Part shown: positions 52,901 through 63,457 of the stretch, in pieces
Position numbering within the stretch: position 1 is the first letter of the stretch
Layout of the letters: every line of letters begins with the position of its first letter
NCBI GenBank assembly: GCA_964023275.1
Contig: OZ029914.1
Span: 41,767,924 to 41,831,923, forward strand
Source of the DNA: Norana najaformis
Lineage: Eukaryota; Annelida; Clitellata; Crassiclitellata; Hormogastridae
Length of the DNA stretch: 64,000 bases
Direction: 5' to 3'
The notes under the pieces: generated by a model
Seen by the model: the letters and a program-made list of their open reading frames with translations, nothing else
Databases searched by the model: none
Told to the model about the DNA's origin: nothing
Position numbers and translations under genes: made by a program

Positions 52901-53340
52901 TTACTGGTGTCGTCAGTCGTTTGTATCTTTAAGGGCAATTGAGACAGATGTGTTTGACAACGTGAGCAGTCTATTACATGTTAACATAGAGAAAAGAAGT
53001 AACCACACTTGCACATAACGCTGGCCATATATTAAACATTTTTATCAGAGTCATAAACGTCATATAGTAACGACGGTAAAACGGACGATAACACTTTCAG
53101 CATATAATGAACCTCAGCTCAGTGAGAATGTTCCTCCAAGCAGCTGCTGCTCTATATAATTCGGCTATAGGCCGATGATTTTAGGTCTATTTGATGAGCA
53201 GCCATATTTATTACAATATATTAGGCAGTTGCATTCAAGTAGGATAAGGGAGTAGGTTTTGGCTATCCATAAAAACCATGAACTTCGCCAGTGACATCCA
53301 TTACCGTGGGAGCTATTAAAGGCATCGTTGAATAATTATT
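49941..53340. other. intergenic D-E
   Basis: No coding exon was found. A GTACTT-rich block (50485-50570), the SINE and old LINE-tail scraps (GGCGCTATATAAATG near 50340; a stretch near 52140-52270 like 24640-24730) occupy part. The segment from about 52540 to gene E exon 1 is similar to 59050-60480. Confidence 0.5.
51145..51292 (-). repeat. tRNA-derived SINE, minus strand
   Basis: The reverse complement reads TGCGTGGTTGTCTAGTGATT (box-A-like) and then GGATTCAAATCTCC (box-B-like). The body differs from the 31007 family. Confidence 0.5.
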
Positions 53341-53346
53341 CTAATA

Positions 53347-53428
53347 ATGGGATTAACAGTGAATGTCAATGGCTATTTCTTTCTCATGTGTTTCATAGAC
53401 CTAGATATCATAAACTTTAATTCTCAAG
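53347..53428 (+). CDS. gene E exon 1: signal peptide
   Basis: MGLTVNVNGYFFLMCFIDLD, then IINFNSQ and the donor CAAG|GTTGGT. Same length (82 nt) as gene F exon 1. The donor is weaker than in F. Confidence 0.65.
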
Positions 53429-54653
53429 GTTGGTTCAATCATTTTGCATCTTTGATACATCTTTGATGCATTACAAATTATTGTTTCCGTTGGAATAATC
53501 GTAGTTTCATGATTTTTACTTCCATTTTTCAGTTAGTTATAACATTTTGCTTTTTCAATTTGTCTGTCTTAATTTATAGCTGTTTTTTAAACTTGTCATC
53601 GATGTCCAGTATTTTGTGCTTCGCGCTTTAACTATTCCAACTGGAGATTTTTTAAAATAATTGCCTACTTATAAATTATGTCCAGATATGCTGATAAACG
53701 AGGCAAATAAGAAAGACAAGTAGTCAAATCAACTAAGCATTTGAGTTATTAGGCTTCTCCTTTATGACTGAAGTCGTTTAAATACAATCATTGTTTGATT
53801 TTTAGGAAGAAACGTCACAGTCGAAACGTATAAAGGATCTTGCGTCTTGGGAGAGAGCATAGCAATTGTAGAAAAACAACACGTCTTTGGTTCACTTGGG
53901 GAAAGTAAAGAACTGACATGTGTCGCACAAGCATCGAATCAATTCAGATCAGTTTCGTGGTATCGGACAACAAATGAAGACGTAAGAAAGTGTCCTAATA
54001 GAACTTTTTTAGTTAGTAATGACGAAGTGTTCTGCGACCGCCTGACCAACAATCGAAATGTTCAGAATGGCTTCGAAGAAAGATTCTCAGTAACTAAACT
54101 AGAAACTGACAACAAAAGCGGTTTGATGATAACTAGGGTTGAACCCTCAGATGTTGGAATATACGCATGTGTTGATCACAACGGCGACAACAAGATCAGT
54201 GTGTTGATTAACCTCACTGCTGAAGACGGTCAGTTTATTCTATTCAAATACACATTAAAAGTGAAGGTTAAAAACAATTACAGTCTGTATAGGTGGTGAT
54301 AATTATAGCATTAAGACGATGACAGCACTGTTTACAATAGGCTTATCGGTGACGATTGTGAAAATCTCTGTCTCTGTCTCTTTCTTTCTCTCTCTGTCTT
54401 TCTATCTGTCTCTCCTTCTAGCTGGAATTAATCCCTCCTATGCAGCGATCAGCTACACGGATTTTCTCTCCTCTTGTTTCTTTACTCTTACACCCCCTTA
54501 TCACAACAATCTAGCAGTTCAATGCAATCGCTTTCCAGAGTAAGTTCGAGGAGCTAGACATCCGAGATGACCAATTATTTCATAAATATATTCTTTCTAG
54601 CACAAAATAAACTCCTGCACCGTCTGGATCGTATCCTTTGGGTAGTAATAGGC

Positions 54654-54694
<41 letters not shown>

Positions 54695-57292
54695 GCAATA
54701 ACAAGCCTGCTTCTTGCTTCAGTTGGAAGTCGAAAAGAACTGATATGCACGACACAGACATCGATTTCACCGAAACCAGTTTCGTGGTTTCGAACAACTC
54801 ATGGCGATGTAAGAAAATGTCCCGACAATCCTTATGTATTCCACAACAACGAGGTCTTCTGCGACCGCCTGACCAACAATCGAATTGTTCAACTTGGCTT
54901 CAGACGAAGATTCTCAGTACCTGGTCTGAGAACTGAAAACGAAAAAGGTTTGATTGTTACTAGTGTTGAAGCCTCAGATTTTGGAATATACGCATGCATC
55001 GAACACAGCAGTTACAAGATCCTTTCACAGACTAACCTCACTGCAGAAGAAGGTCAGTTAAATATATTCAACGAATATTATTATAAGCGTCATAGACCAA
55101 AATTACTGCTGTGATAATGGTCACAGTGGTGGAATGATTTTGATGATCAAGAGAAGAAAGAGAAAGAAACTTGAATGGCGCCACTATCTAAAACTCGCGA
55201 TGCATGTGTTAGTATTGTCTTTATATTATGCTAGTTCAGTTGTTGGATAAGCCTAATTTGCCAATTGTTACTTTACACCTCTTGGTTATAGTCTTCAAAG
55301 GGGGTTTATGGGTTTGAAAGATTTTTGGCTGGAATTTGCAAGCAACAAGTGTCTCTGTATTTTGGCAATCGTGAACTTGATTATTGTCGATATTTTCTCA
55401 ACGCAACTGTGTCGGGTCTCTTTGCCTTGTATAAGGAATAGAAATGCATGTTTCTTAAGGGTCATGGTAGCCATCAGTGACATAACTTGAACGAATGAAA
55501 TGAAGGCGTCAGCGAATCCCTGATCAGAAAAAAACAGGAAGAGGATCCAACTTGCCGGAATTTGTTGCTGACAAGGAATCAGAATGATGAGATTTCAGTA
55601 TAACACCCTGTTAGGTGTCATTTATTCACAACATTTATATAGAGCCCCTTCAAGATATCCACCCAGAGGCGAAAGAGCTAACGGAATGACTCGCATAAAA
55701 CTATATTTGTAATATTTATTAATATAAGTCCTAAAGTAAAGAGACATTGTAAGAAATTAATTGTAGTAGTACAGGGTAACATAGGGTTACAAACATCGTG
55801 TTGCGCCCTCAACTAATGTCACAAATGTAGTCTGGTGAAGAGTTCAATCCTCTTAATTTTAATCTTTTGCATAGACCTATACAGCTACTTTATTTGGTAT
55901 ATTTGGTATTTGTTCTACATTTGGTATCTGTAGATTGCATTAAATTTTTGATTGTTTTCATACACAAGAATGACCTAAATTAAAACTAAGTATATAAGCA
56001 TAATAATAACTTCTTTAAACTTTGATTTTAAGAAGGCTACAATTCTGATGAGCTCTTGCCACTCAAATATAAGAGGCTGGCATTTTTATTATAATTATGT
56101 TTTAAACAGATTTCTCACATCCAAACGGAGAACAAACGACACTTGAGAAACAAGACAGAACAACCGATGTGGTTGTGAATGCAACTACATTAGGACCAAT
56201 CGCTGCAATTACAGTTGCATCAACGACAGAAGTCCAAAATATAACCATCATCCTTTTCATCGTGGTCGGCCTCGTTGGCTTCGTCGCAGGCCTGTTCGTT
56301 GCAACAGCGGTACTAAAATGTATGCCTGAATGTGCAGTTATAAAACTTTAAAGAACATTATGCAGCTGCATTTAACTTATTTTAATCAGTAATAATATTA
56401 TCATCACGATGAATGTGTCAAGTTGGCACTTGCAACCAAACACGAAGCAATTATTCAGTTGAAAAGAGATTTATTTATTGTTGATACTGTGGTATATCTA
56501 GCACTTAATAGAACTCCATTTGGAGTATCTTACAAAATCGATGCCTACGCCAACCTAAATTATGTTAAAGTCATTAAGACCAAAAGTTCATCAGTAAGCA
56601 AACAGTGCTAAGATAACAAGAGGATTCAGCACTGAATGGCTCCCGCATACACACATGATTTCAATAATTTGTGCACAGTAACCTAAGTTTTTTCGGACTC
56701 GTGAGTAGCGGTGATGTTTAACTTTTTCGCTGTGTTTTTGTTGTTTTTTTCCGCCGTTGTAGCGAAAATGAAGATGTGTCAAAAGTACTTTTCACTAACC
56801 TAGCAAAATTTTGCCTTAGTGAATGTTATAAACATCAAACTTGAACATTTCAAACAAAGACTAGAAAGTTGCATGGAAATATATAGGGACTAAAGCTCAA
56901 AACTCACCTGGCTTATTAACTGTACCAGTACCATATTATTTCCGATTACAGGTAGGCCTAAAACAAAGCCTCCAGATCTGCCTGCGACAACAAACGGCCA
57001 AGTCGGAATCAGGCCAGAAGATGGAGCCAGTAACCATCAAGCAACAGACGACAACTATTGCGAGCTGAATGCGATTGATTCCTCGCCGACCAGCATCGTC
57101 TATTCATCACTTCTTCCTACAAGCGAATCAGTCTCAGTTCCTTCGCATGGGAACAATTCGGCTTTGGAAATTCCATTGTATTATGATGTAATCCCTTTTA
57201 TGGCGTCAGTATCAAGTGCAGAAGAGACCAATCGCTGGTCAAGCGAGGATGGACAACAACTGAATAACGACTATTTGGAAATAACTGCTTGA
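53347..57292 (+). CDS. gene E: receptor with two V-like exons
   Basis: Exons are 53347-53428, 53806-54228, 54723-55052, 56110-56319 and 56952-57292, all phase 1, totalling 1386 nt (461 residues) with both V exons. Skipping either keeps the frame. The V exons could be used together or as alternatives. V1 has an extended N-terminus and a canonical Cys pair. V2 lacks the usual A-strand segment, with an AAT microsatellite just upstream. The tail has DDNYCELNAIDSSPTSIVYSSL (two YxxL sites eleven residues apart, the second fitting the ITIM pattern), LYYDVI and DYLEI. The tail suggests SH2-dependent signalling; whether it activates or inhibits cannot be told from sequence. Confidence 0.78.
53806..54228 (+). 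CDS. gene E V-like exon 1
   Basis: The acceptor is GATTTTTAG and the donor GACG|GTCAGT. It starts RNVTVETYKGSCVLGESIAI with about 17 residues more than the relatives, then KELTCVAQASN, VSWYRTTNEDVRKCPN and SDVGIYACVDHN. Confidence 0.83.
54654..54692 (+). repeat. (AAT)n microsatellite next to gene E V exon 2
   Basis: About 13 AAT units, 30 bases upstream of the acceptor. It lies where the 5' coding part of the ancestral V exon would be. Confidence 0.95.
54723..55052 (+). CDS. gene E V-like exon 2, 5'-truncated
   Basis: The only good acceptor, TTCTTGCTTCAG, sits inside sequence homologous to the coding start of the other V exons (ASVG for AEVG), so about 14 residues of the A strand are absent. 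It contains ELICTT, PVSWFRTTHGDVRKCPD and FGIYACIEHS. The donor is GAAG|GTCAGT. Confidence 0.65.
56110..56319 (+). CDS. gene E stalk and transmembrane exon
   Basis: The acceptor is TTTTAAACAG and the donor AAAT|GTATGC, phase 1 on both sides. The stalk is DRTTDVVVNATT..ASTTEVQN and the span ITIILFIVVGLVGFVAGLFV. Confidence 0.82.
56952..57292 (+). CDS. gene E tail exon
   Basis: Acceptor CCGATTACAG, TGA stop. Same length as the gene F tail. Tyr sites in order: YCEL, YSSL, YYDV/YDVI, YLEI. A Pro-rich head (RPKTKPPDLPATTNGQ) is present. Confidence 0.82.
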
Positions 57293-59855
57293 AGAATAAG
57301 AGTTTTCTTAAATATAGCTAAAATCCGCAGTTTTATTCTAGAAGTTATTTGGAGGTTCAGTGGAACTGGGGGAATTATGGAAATCTTTTTTTCATTTACT
57401 ATGGCCACGAACGTTTTGTAAAATACCAAAGATATCGTCCTTGGTACTTGTACTAGTACTAGTACTAATACTAATGCTCAAATGATTTTCGAGTATCATT
57501 TGTAAATACTTGTACTTGCACTTGCATACCTATACTGTAGTATTGATACTTGTGCTCCTAGTTCCATAATTGTAAAGAAGTACGTGTAATTTTTATTCCA
57601 TACCAAAAATATAACCAAATACTGAATATTTGATTTTTGTTCCGTACTGTAGGGGAAGAATTACACATCAACTATGGGATACAGTTTGGGGGAGACAGAT
57701 AACCCATGACCGGGGTGAGAGTTAACATTTAGGGATTTGACTTAGAAATGGCTTCCAAGTTTTTAATATAGGCTACAGGTGATACACATTTTCACTCTAG
57801 TTACGCCCTTGACACTTTTGTTTAGATACACATATATGTCTTATATATTTAAAATAATAGTAGACCTAAACAGCGCATATAAGTAGGAGTCTTCGTGTGT
57901 TTCCCGTGCACAGTGTTGTTTCTGTTTTTCCCTAAGGATCAGAAGGTTTCTTTGTTAAACGGCGATACAAAGGATGTTTGTTCATAAATACGATCATGGC
58001 GTTTGATGCAATGGATGAAAATGGCGTGTACTGCAATTTGTCTTTCGTCCGATCAGTTGCACATTTAGGCTACGAACCTTTTATCTCGTGCATGAGCAAC
58101 GTTTGTATTGGATTAAACCGCGCAAGTGATGTCTTCTGACTAAAGGAAAGAAGCCCGGTTAGATTGCAAATAATACGTACAATTAATTATATATCTCATC
58201 TTATCTGATTGTGTGGCTTCTATAGCGTTGTTATCGTACAACGCAACACAGCATTTGATGGTTGGTTCCGTGTGAAACCACAAACTATGTGTAGTTGTTG
58301 TTTCAGGACGCCGTGTCATAACGAGTATGATTAACGTCGCCCTCCTCACTTCCAGACTTCAGACTGGCACTACCCGACTAAAGGCAGTGGCGAAGTTCTA
58401 TCTTATATTAGTAGTTCCTCAGTTTAACGACATTTTATAGCATCAGAGGCCGTTGACGTCGTCCTCCTCCTTTATCCAGGCTTGGGAACGACACCGCCCT
58501 AGTGCCGCAGTGGCGGAGTTACATTCCACAATCAAATTCCTTTTGAGAGAAGGAGTCGAACCTGAGATGGACAAGTAGCGAGAGATTTCTTGCTTTCTGA
58601 CTCATTGCTTCAGGTAGAAAAGTAATTGCTTTATAACATTTACTTTCAAGTAGCATAGCGGGCTTAGTCTTAATTACCATACTGTGCAAAAGTGTCACTT
58701 GCTGTATACCTATTATATTGGAGGTTTGCCATTTCCAGTTATACTGCTAAATGGTGTGATATCTGTAAAAATCTCACAAGTGAGACGTAGGGAAGGAGCT
58801 CAACTGCTTTCTTGACCCTTGACCTGGCAATGGACGAATCTCAAGGTCCAGGACTTGCCGTTACTTACCAGCTTACGCCGGTACCAAATTATACTGCTTG
58901 GTGAGAGAGTCACGGTGTCCGCAAACACCTTGCCCAGGGTCGTTATACGGAGTCGAACACGCAACCGCATGCATTACTGACCAAACGCGTTACCGATAGA
59001 CCAACGTGCCGCACATGTGTGATATCTGAAGCTAAGTAATAATATGCATTAATTGTTTTGATAGGAAAACCTTTATTTATAGTCGTCTTTACGTTTCCGA
59101 GAGAGACTAATAGACACGTGAACGGAAGAAACGAACCCTTAGATCATTTTTGAATTAACTGTCTAAATAAAATTAAAATTTTTAGCAAAACTAAAACTGT
59201 TTTAATCATGAATATAGTTATTGGAATAATTCTATGGTTCTTTTCCCGTTCACAGTGTATCATAGGATATCAATGGTTAACTGATGTTGACTGCTATGAC
59301 ATAATAGGCTACAAATCGGTTTAAACTGATAAGTACAGAACATTTCAACATTTAGAATAACTAGTGTACTCTTTGCTCGCAGTGTGGGCAGAGAGTTCTT
59401 CTAAATAACGTGTATAAAAACATAACAGTTGTTGCATTATTAAATTTGTCATTATGTTCTACATATGTAAAACGCAACATCATCATTTGGTCACATTTAT
59501 CGCCTTCTATAACCAGCTAATTTGTGCTTCTGAGCGTTTCAATCACATTGTTGTCTGATGTTTTAGACATTACTTTTAAAAGTGCATGAAAGAGATACGT
59601 CTGACCTCTGAGCAGTCTCATGTTGTGGTTATACGCACCCGTTGTAAATGAAGTAACCACACTTGTACGAGACGTTGGTCACGTACCAGTGTCATGACAG
59701 TCAATGTCGTCTTTGTCATATGGGTGTAGTAACGACGGTGAAACAGATACTAACACTTCAACAGAATCGTGTACAAAGCTGAGTCAGAATGTTCCTCCGA
59801 ACAACTGCCTGTTTATGTCATTATGTCACGGATACATTTACTTCGACCTGTCAGA
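57293..59855. other. intergenic E-F, left part
   Basis: Holds a GTACTT-rich block at 57440-57570, a minus-strand SINE near 58885-59015 and, from about 59050, sequence similar to the region upstream of gene E. No coding exon was found. Confidence 0.5.
58885..59015 (-). repeat. tRNA-derived SINE, minus strand
   Basis: The reverse complement has GTGCGGCACGTTGGTCTATC (head) and GGTTGCGTGTTCGACTCCG (box-B-like). Ends approximate. Confidence 0.5.
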
Positions 59856-59859
59856 TTAT

Positions 59860-60117
59860 GTTTATTTGATCGACGGTCATGTACTCTGGTGCAGTGTAGG
59901 CCTAATAGACAGATGCTGTCGAGCAGACTGTGCTTATATGGTTCTGCGTGGAACAGCCTTCCTGGCCATGTGATGAGTGCCCCATCCATGGACACATTCA
60001 AGTCACGGCTCAAGACATGACTTTTTAAGGTCTTTCATGACTGTTGTTGATTTTTTTGAACTCATGTACAGCACCCTTTTCTTCTGCCTCGGCCGTGCTA
60101 CGGCGCTATATAAATGG

Positions 60118-60174
<57 letters not shown>

Positions 60175-60175
60175 T
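59860..60175 (+). mobile_element. LINE 3' end with (ATT)n tail
   Basis: The frame ending YGSAWNSLPGHVMSAPSMDT, then FKSRLKT and (after a stop) LFKVFHD matches the C-terminus of L2/CR1-type proteins (WNSLP..APS...FK..LKT.LF). The 3' part GCGCTATATAAATGGTTTTA leads into an ATT microsatellite at 60119-60173. It is inserted in the duplicated region upstream of gene F. Confidence 0.75.
60119..60173 (+). repeat. (ATT)n microsatellite, LINE tail
   Basis: About 18 ATT units forming the 3' tail of the adjacent LINE fragment. A second short run is at 60268-60303. Confidence 0.93.
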
Positions 60176-60419
60176 TTCTTTATTTGCCGATTTAAACAAT
60201 AATAACATCGCAGTGAAGTAAACGAAATATCGACTCTGTCCATGGTCAACATTCGCGCAATTATTGTTTATTATTAATATTATTATTATTATTATTATTA
60301 TTAAAGTTTAATTTCTGAATGCGAGATTAGTGTGATGCTTGTCCATGAAACCATGCATGATTAATTGTAACGAAGAAGAGTTGTCAATTCAGAGAGCTTT
60401 ACCAATATACTATTCTACA

Positions 60420-60480
60420 GTGGAATTAACCGTTAACGCTAAGGTTCACTTCTTCTTCATGTGTTTCGTTGCATTGTTTT
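60420..60480 (+). pseudogene. dead E-type signal-peptide exon
   Basis: Compared with exon 1 of gene E, GTGGAATTAACCGTTAACG replaces ATGGGATTAACAGTGAATG, so the start codon is lost. TTCATGTGTTTC is preserved. It then decays to a T-run without a donor. It marks the end of a duplicated 5' region. Confidence 0.65.
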
Positions 60481-61132
60481 TTTCCCACACGGATCGCCTG
60501 ATACTATGAGATAATATGTTCATAAGGATTTCTGCTACATCGGTGAGTGATGTTGGCATACATCACGTTTGGGGTGCATCAAGCAGATATGTTGGAACAC
60601 ATGAGCATCATCATCATGTTGTGTCATCGCATCAGCATTGTAAATTTAGTTAACACGTTTGCACATAACATTCTTCATACTTTGTGTTACGCTGCTACCA
60701 GTATCAGATAGCAGGCCTGGCCATGGTTAAACGGATGCAGTTACTTTCAATCAAAATTTGGGCAATTATTAATTAATTAGTAATAAATTATTATTTAATT
60801 ATGACAAATTAGGGCTGACCATTCAGAGAAACATCAGTCAGAATATTTGTCATGAGCAGCTTCTGCTATACGTGAATCAGATGCCTGTGCATTTTATTTT
60901 CGACCTACGACATTGTTGCAAGTTGCTGCGTAAGTCATCAACGGCTAATTTATTAGGCAATTATTTTCAAATATGCTAAATAATAATAAAATTCCATTTT
61001 AGATCGCTAGAGAATAGACTTCTGTATATCTGGGAAACTATAAAAGTCCTCAGCTGAACGCTTAGACTCACTAATTCACGTTCATTATCGCCGGAGAATT
61101 AGTGGTATTGGAAATTGATTCGTTTTTCTAAA

Positions 61133-61214
61133 ATGGGTTTAGCATTGAATGTTCACGTCTATTTTGTGGTCATCTGTTTCGTAGATGTGAATATTGGAAG
61201 CGCTGCTTCAAAAG
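61133..61214 (+). CDS. gene F exon 1: signal peptide
   Basis: MGLALNVHVYFVVICFVDVN, then IGSAASK and the donor AAAG|GTGAGT. Good signal-peptide profile. Confidence 0.78.
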
Positions 61215-63457
61215 GTGAGTGAATATTTTCTAAACTTTTTATTTCATAAACATTAATTTCTATGATGCAAATTTATTCGCTTCTGTATCGCAATAAATAG
61301 CTTAAAATCCCTTTCAAACCTTCTTTTCTTAAGTTATGAATATCTCACTTTGTGCTTTATATCTTGAAGAATTGTATTCTTATGCAAGTCACCGTTTCAG
61401 AATCAATTTTCTTCATACTTCGCAGTTTTTCTCAATTATGATGTCAAGAGCAAAATAAAAAACGCTTATCGGCTAAAACTGGTTCGTTATGCTGCAGTTT
61501 ATTTACTGGAGACAAATGTATTGTCATTGTTTAAGTTTTAGTAGGAAGAGTCGCAGCTTTTGAAGGAACACACGTCTTTGCTGAAGTTGGGAAAAGAAAA
61601 GAACTGGCATATATCACACAAGCATCTGATCCGCCTAGAATGGTTTCGTGGTATCGGGTAACTAACGACGACGTAGGAAAGTGTCCTAACAGAACTTATT
61701 TCTTTAATAACAGCGAAGTGTTCTGCGACCGGCTGACCAATAATCGAGTCTTGCAGCCTGGTTTCGGACAAAGGTTCTCAGTACCTTCTCTGGGAACTGA
61801 AAACCAAAATGGTTTGATAATAACCAGGGTTGAACTGTCAGATGCTGGAATATACGCATGTATCGAAAGCAGCAACAACACGATCCTGGCTTCGATTAAC
61901 CTTATTGCAAAGGAAGGTCAGTTAATTCGATTCGACGAATATTACATGCCTTTTAGACCGCCATCTTTGTTGTGACTATAGTTATGGTGGTGGAAAGATT
62001 CTGATGATCGATAAACTAATGTTACCGAAATAGTCTAAGGAAGAGTACCATCTGATCTTTTCCCTTAGCTTTTGCTGATACTTTTTTGGTGTTATTCTGT
62101 TAGTATGTTGCATTAATATTGTGATTGGCTTCTCAAGCAGTGACCTAAAATCAGCCTAAAGATAACATTTCCTACAATTCTGTTCAGCTCTTACCGCTCA
62201 AGTATAATAGGCTGCAACATATTAACAGTTTTACTATGACATTTATTTCAAACAGACTCAACGCATATAGATGAAAAGCAATCAACGCTTAAAGATCAAG
62301 ACAGAGCATCGGATGTGGTTGCAAATGCAAGTAAATGTACATTGAAAACAATTCTAGTACCTTCAACGATAGAAGTCCGAAATATAACCATAATGTTTAT
62401 CATCGCAGCCAGCCTTTTTGGCTTCATGATCGGCCTGTTCGTTGGAACTGGAATAATGAAATGTAAGTCCTAATGTGCAGTTACAAATCTTTAACAGAGC
62501 ATTACGCAGCTGCTTTTAGCTTATTTGTAATCGATAATAATATTATAATCACGATGATTGTGTAAAATCGGTATTTTTAACCAAACACAACGCCATCAGT
62601 CAGTTGAAGAGATCTATGTATGTATGCATGTATGATATTGTATATATGTATATATTATGTATCTAGACACTTAATATAGTGTCAATTTAAAGTACCTTAC
62701 AAAAAGGAAGCCTATGCTTAACCTAAAAACCATTAAGTACCAAATGTTTATCAGTAAGCGAACAGGGCTCAGATAAAATAATATAGTCTAAACTGCTAGG
62801 CTCCCATACACACGCAGATCCCAACCAAATTTAATGTCTTTTGTTCAGCAACCTAAACTTTTATAAAATAGTGAGCAACGATGCTGTTTTTCTTTGTTTT
62901 TATGTTTTTTTCCTATTTTCTGTTGTTGTGGCAAAAACCAGAGATGTTCACAAAGTGCTTTTCCCAGCCTAGCTGATTTTCCTTTTGTAACTATCATTAA
63001 CGCTGAACCTATACACTCTCAAACAAAGACTAGAAAGTTGGATGGAGAGATATTATAGGAAAAACCTCATAAATTACCTGGTCTATATAGCATTAGCATA
63101 TTATTTCCGCTTACAGGTAGGTCTCGAGTAATTCCTCCAGATCCACCCACGCCTACAAACGGCCAAGTCCGAATAACGCCAGAAGATGGAGCCAGAAACC
63201 GCCCTGCAGCAGACGACAATTATTGCGCGCTGAATACAATCGATTCCTCGCCGACCAGCGTCGTCTACTCATCGCTGTTTCCTACAGGCGAATCATTCCC
63301 AGTGCCTTCGCATGAAAAAAATTTGGCTTTGAAAATGCCATTGTGTTATGAAATAATTCCTTTTATGGCGTCAGTATCACGTGCAGAAGGGATTAGTCGC
63401 TGGTCAAGCAAGAATGGACAACGAGTGAATAACAACTATTTAGATATAATTGCCTGA
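61133..63457 (+). CDS. gene F: single-V-domain receptor with paired YxxL tail
   Basis: Exons are 61133-61214, 61545-61916, 62256-62462 and 63117-63457, all phase 1, totalling 1002 nt or 333 residues. It is the most compact complete member. The V-like domain has VSWYRVTNDDVGKCPN and SDAGIYACIE, but the first canonical Cys is Tyr (ELAYIT). The tail has DDNYCALNTIDSSPTSVVYS (YCAL then YSSL), CYEII and NYLDI; VVYSSL and LCYEII fit the ITIM pattern. The repeated 5' and 3' flanks shared with gene E show tandem duplication. Confidence 0.82.
61545..61916 (+). CDS. gene F V-like Ig exon
   Basis: The acceptor is AGTTTTAGTAG and the donor GAAG|GTCAGT. It begins RVAAFEGTHVFAEVGKRKEL. The B-strand Cys is Tyr. 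The extra Cys pair (KCPN..VFCDRL) and the F-strand Cys are kept. Confidence 0.85.
62256..62462 (+). CDS. gene F stalk and transmembrane exon
   Basis: The acceptor is TTCAAACAG and the donor AAAT|GTAAGT, phase 1 on both sides. The stalk contains DRASDVVANASKC with an unpaired Cys. The span is ITIMFIIAASLFGFMIGLFV. Confidence 0.82.
63117..63457 (+). CDS. gene F tail exon
   Basis: Acceptor CCGCTTACAG, TGA stop, 341 nt as in gene E. Tyr sites in order: YCAL, YSSL, YEII, YLDI. Pro-rich head VIPPDPPTPTNGQ. Confidence 0.83.

Noticed and set aside
60119-60195. Poly-Tyr/Leu ORF ends
   Set aside because: ATT microsatellite translated.
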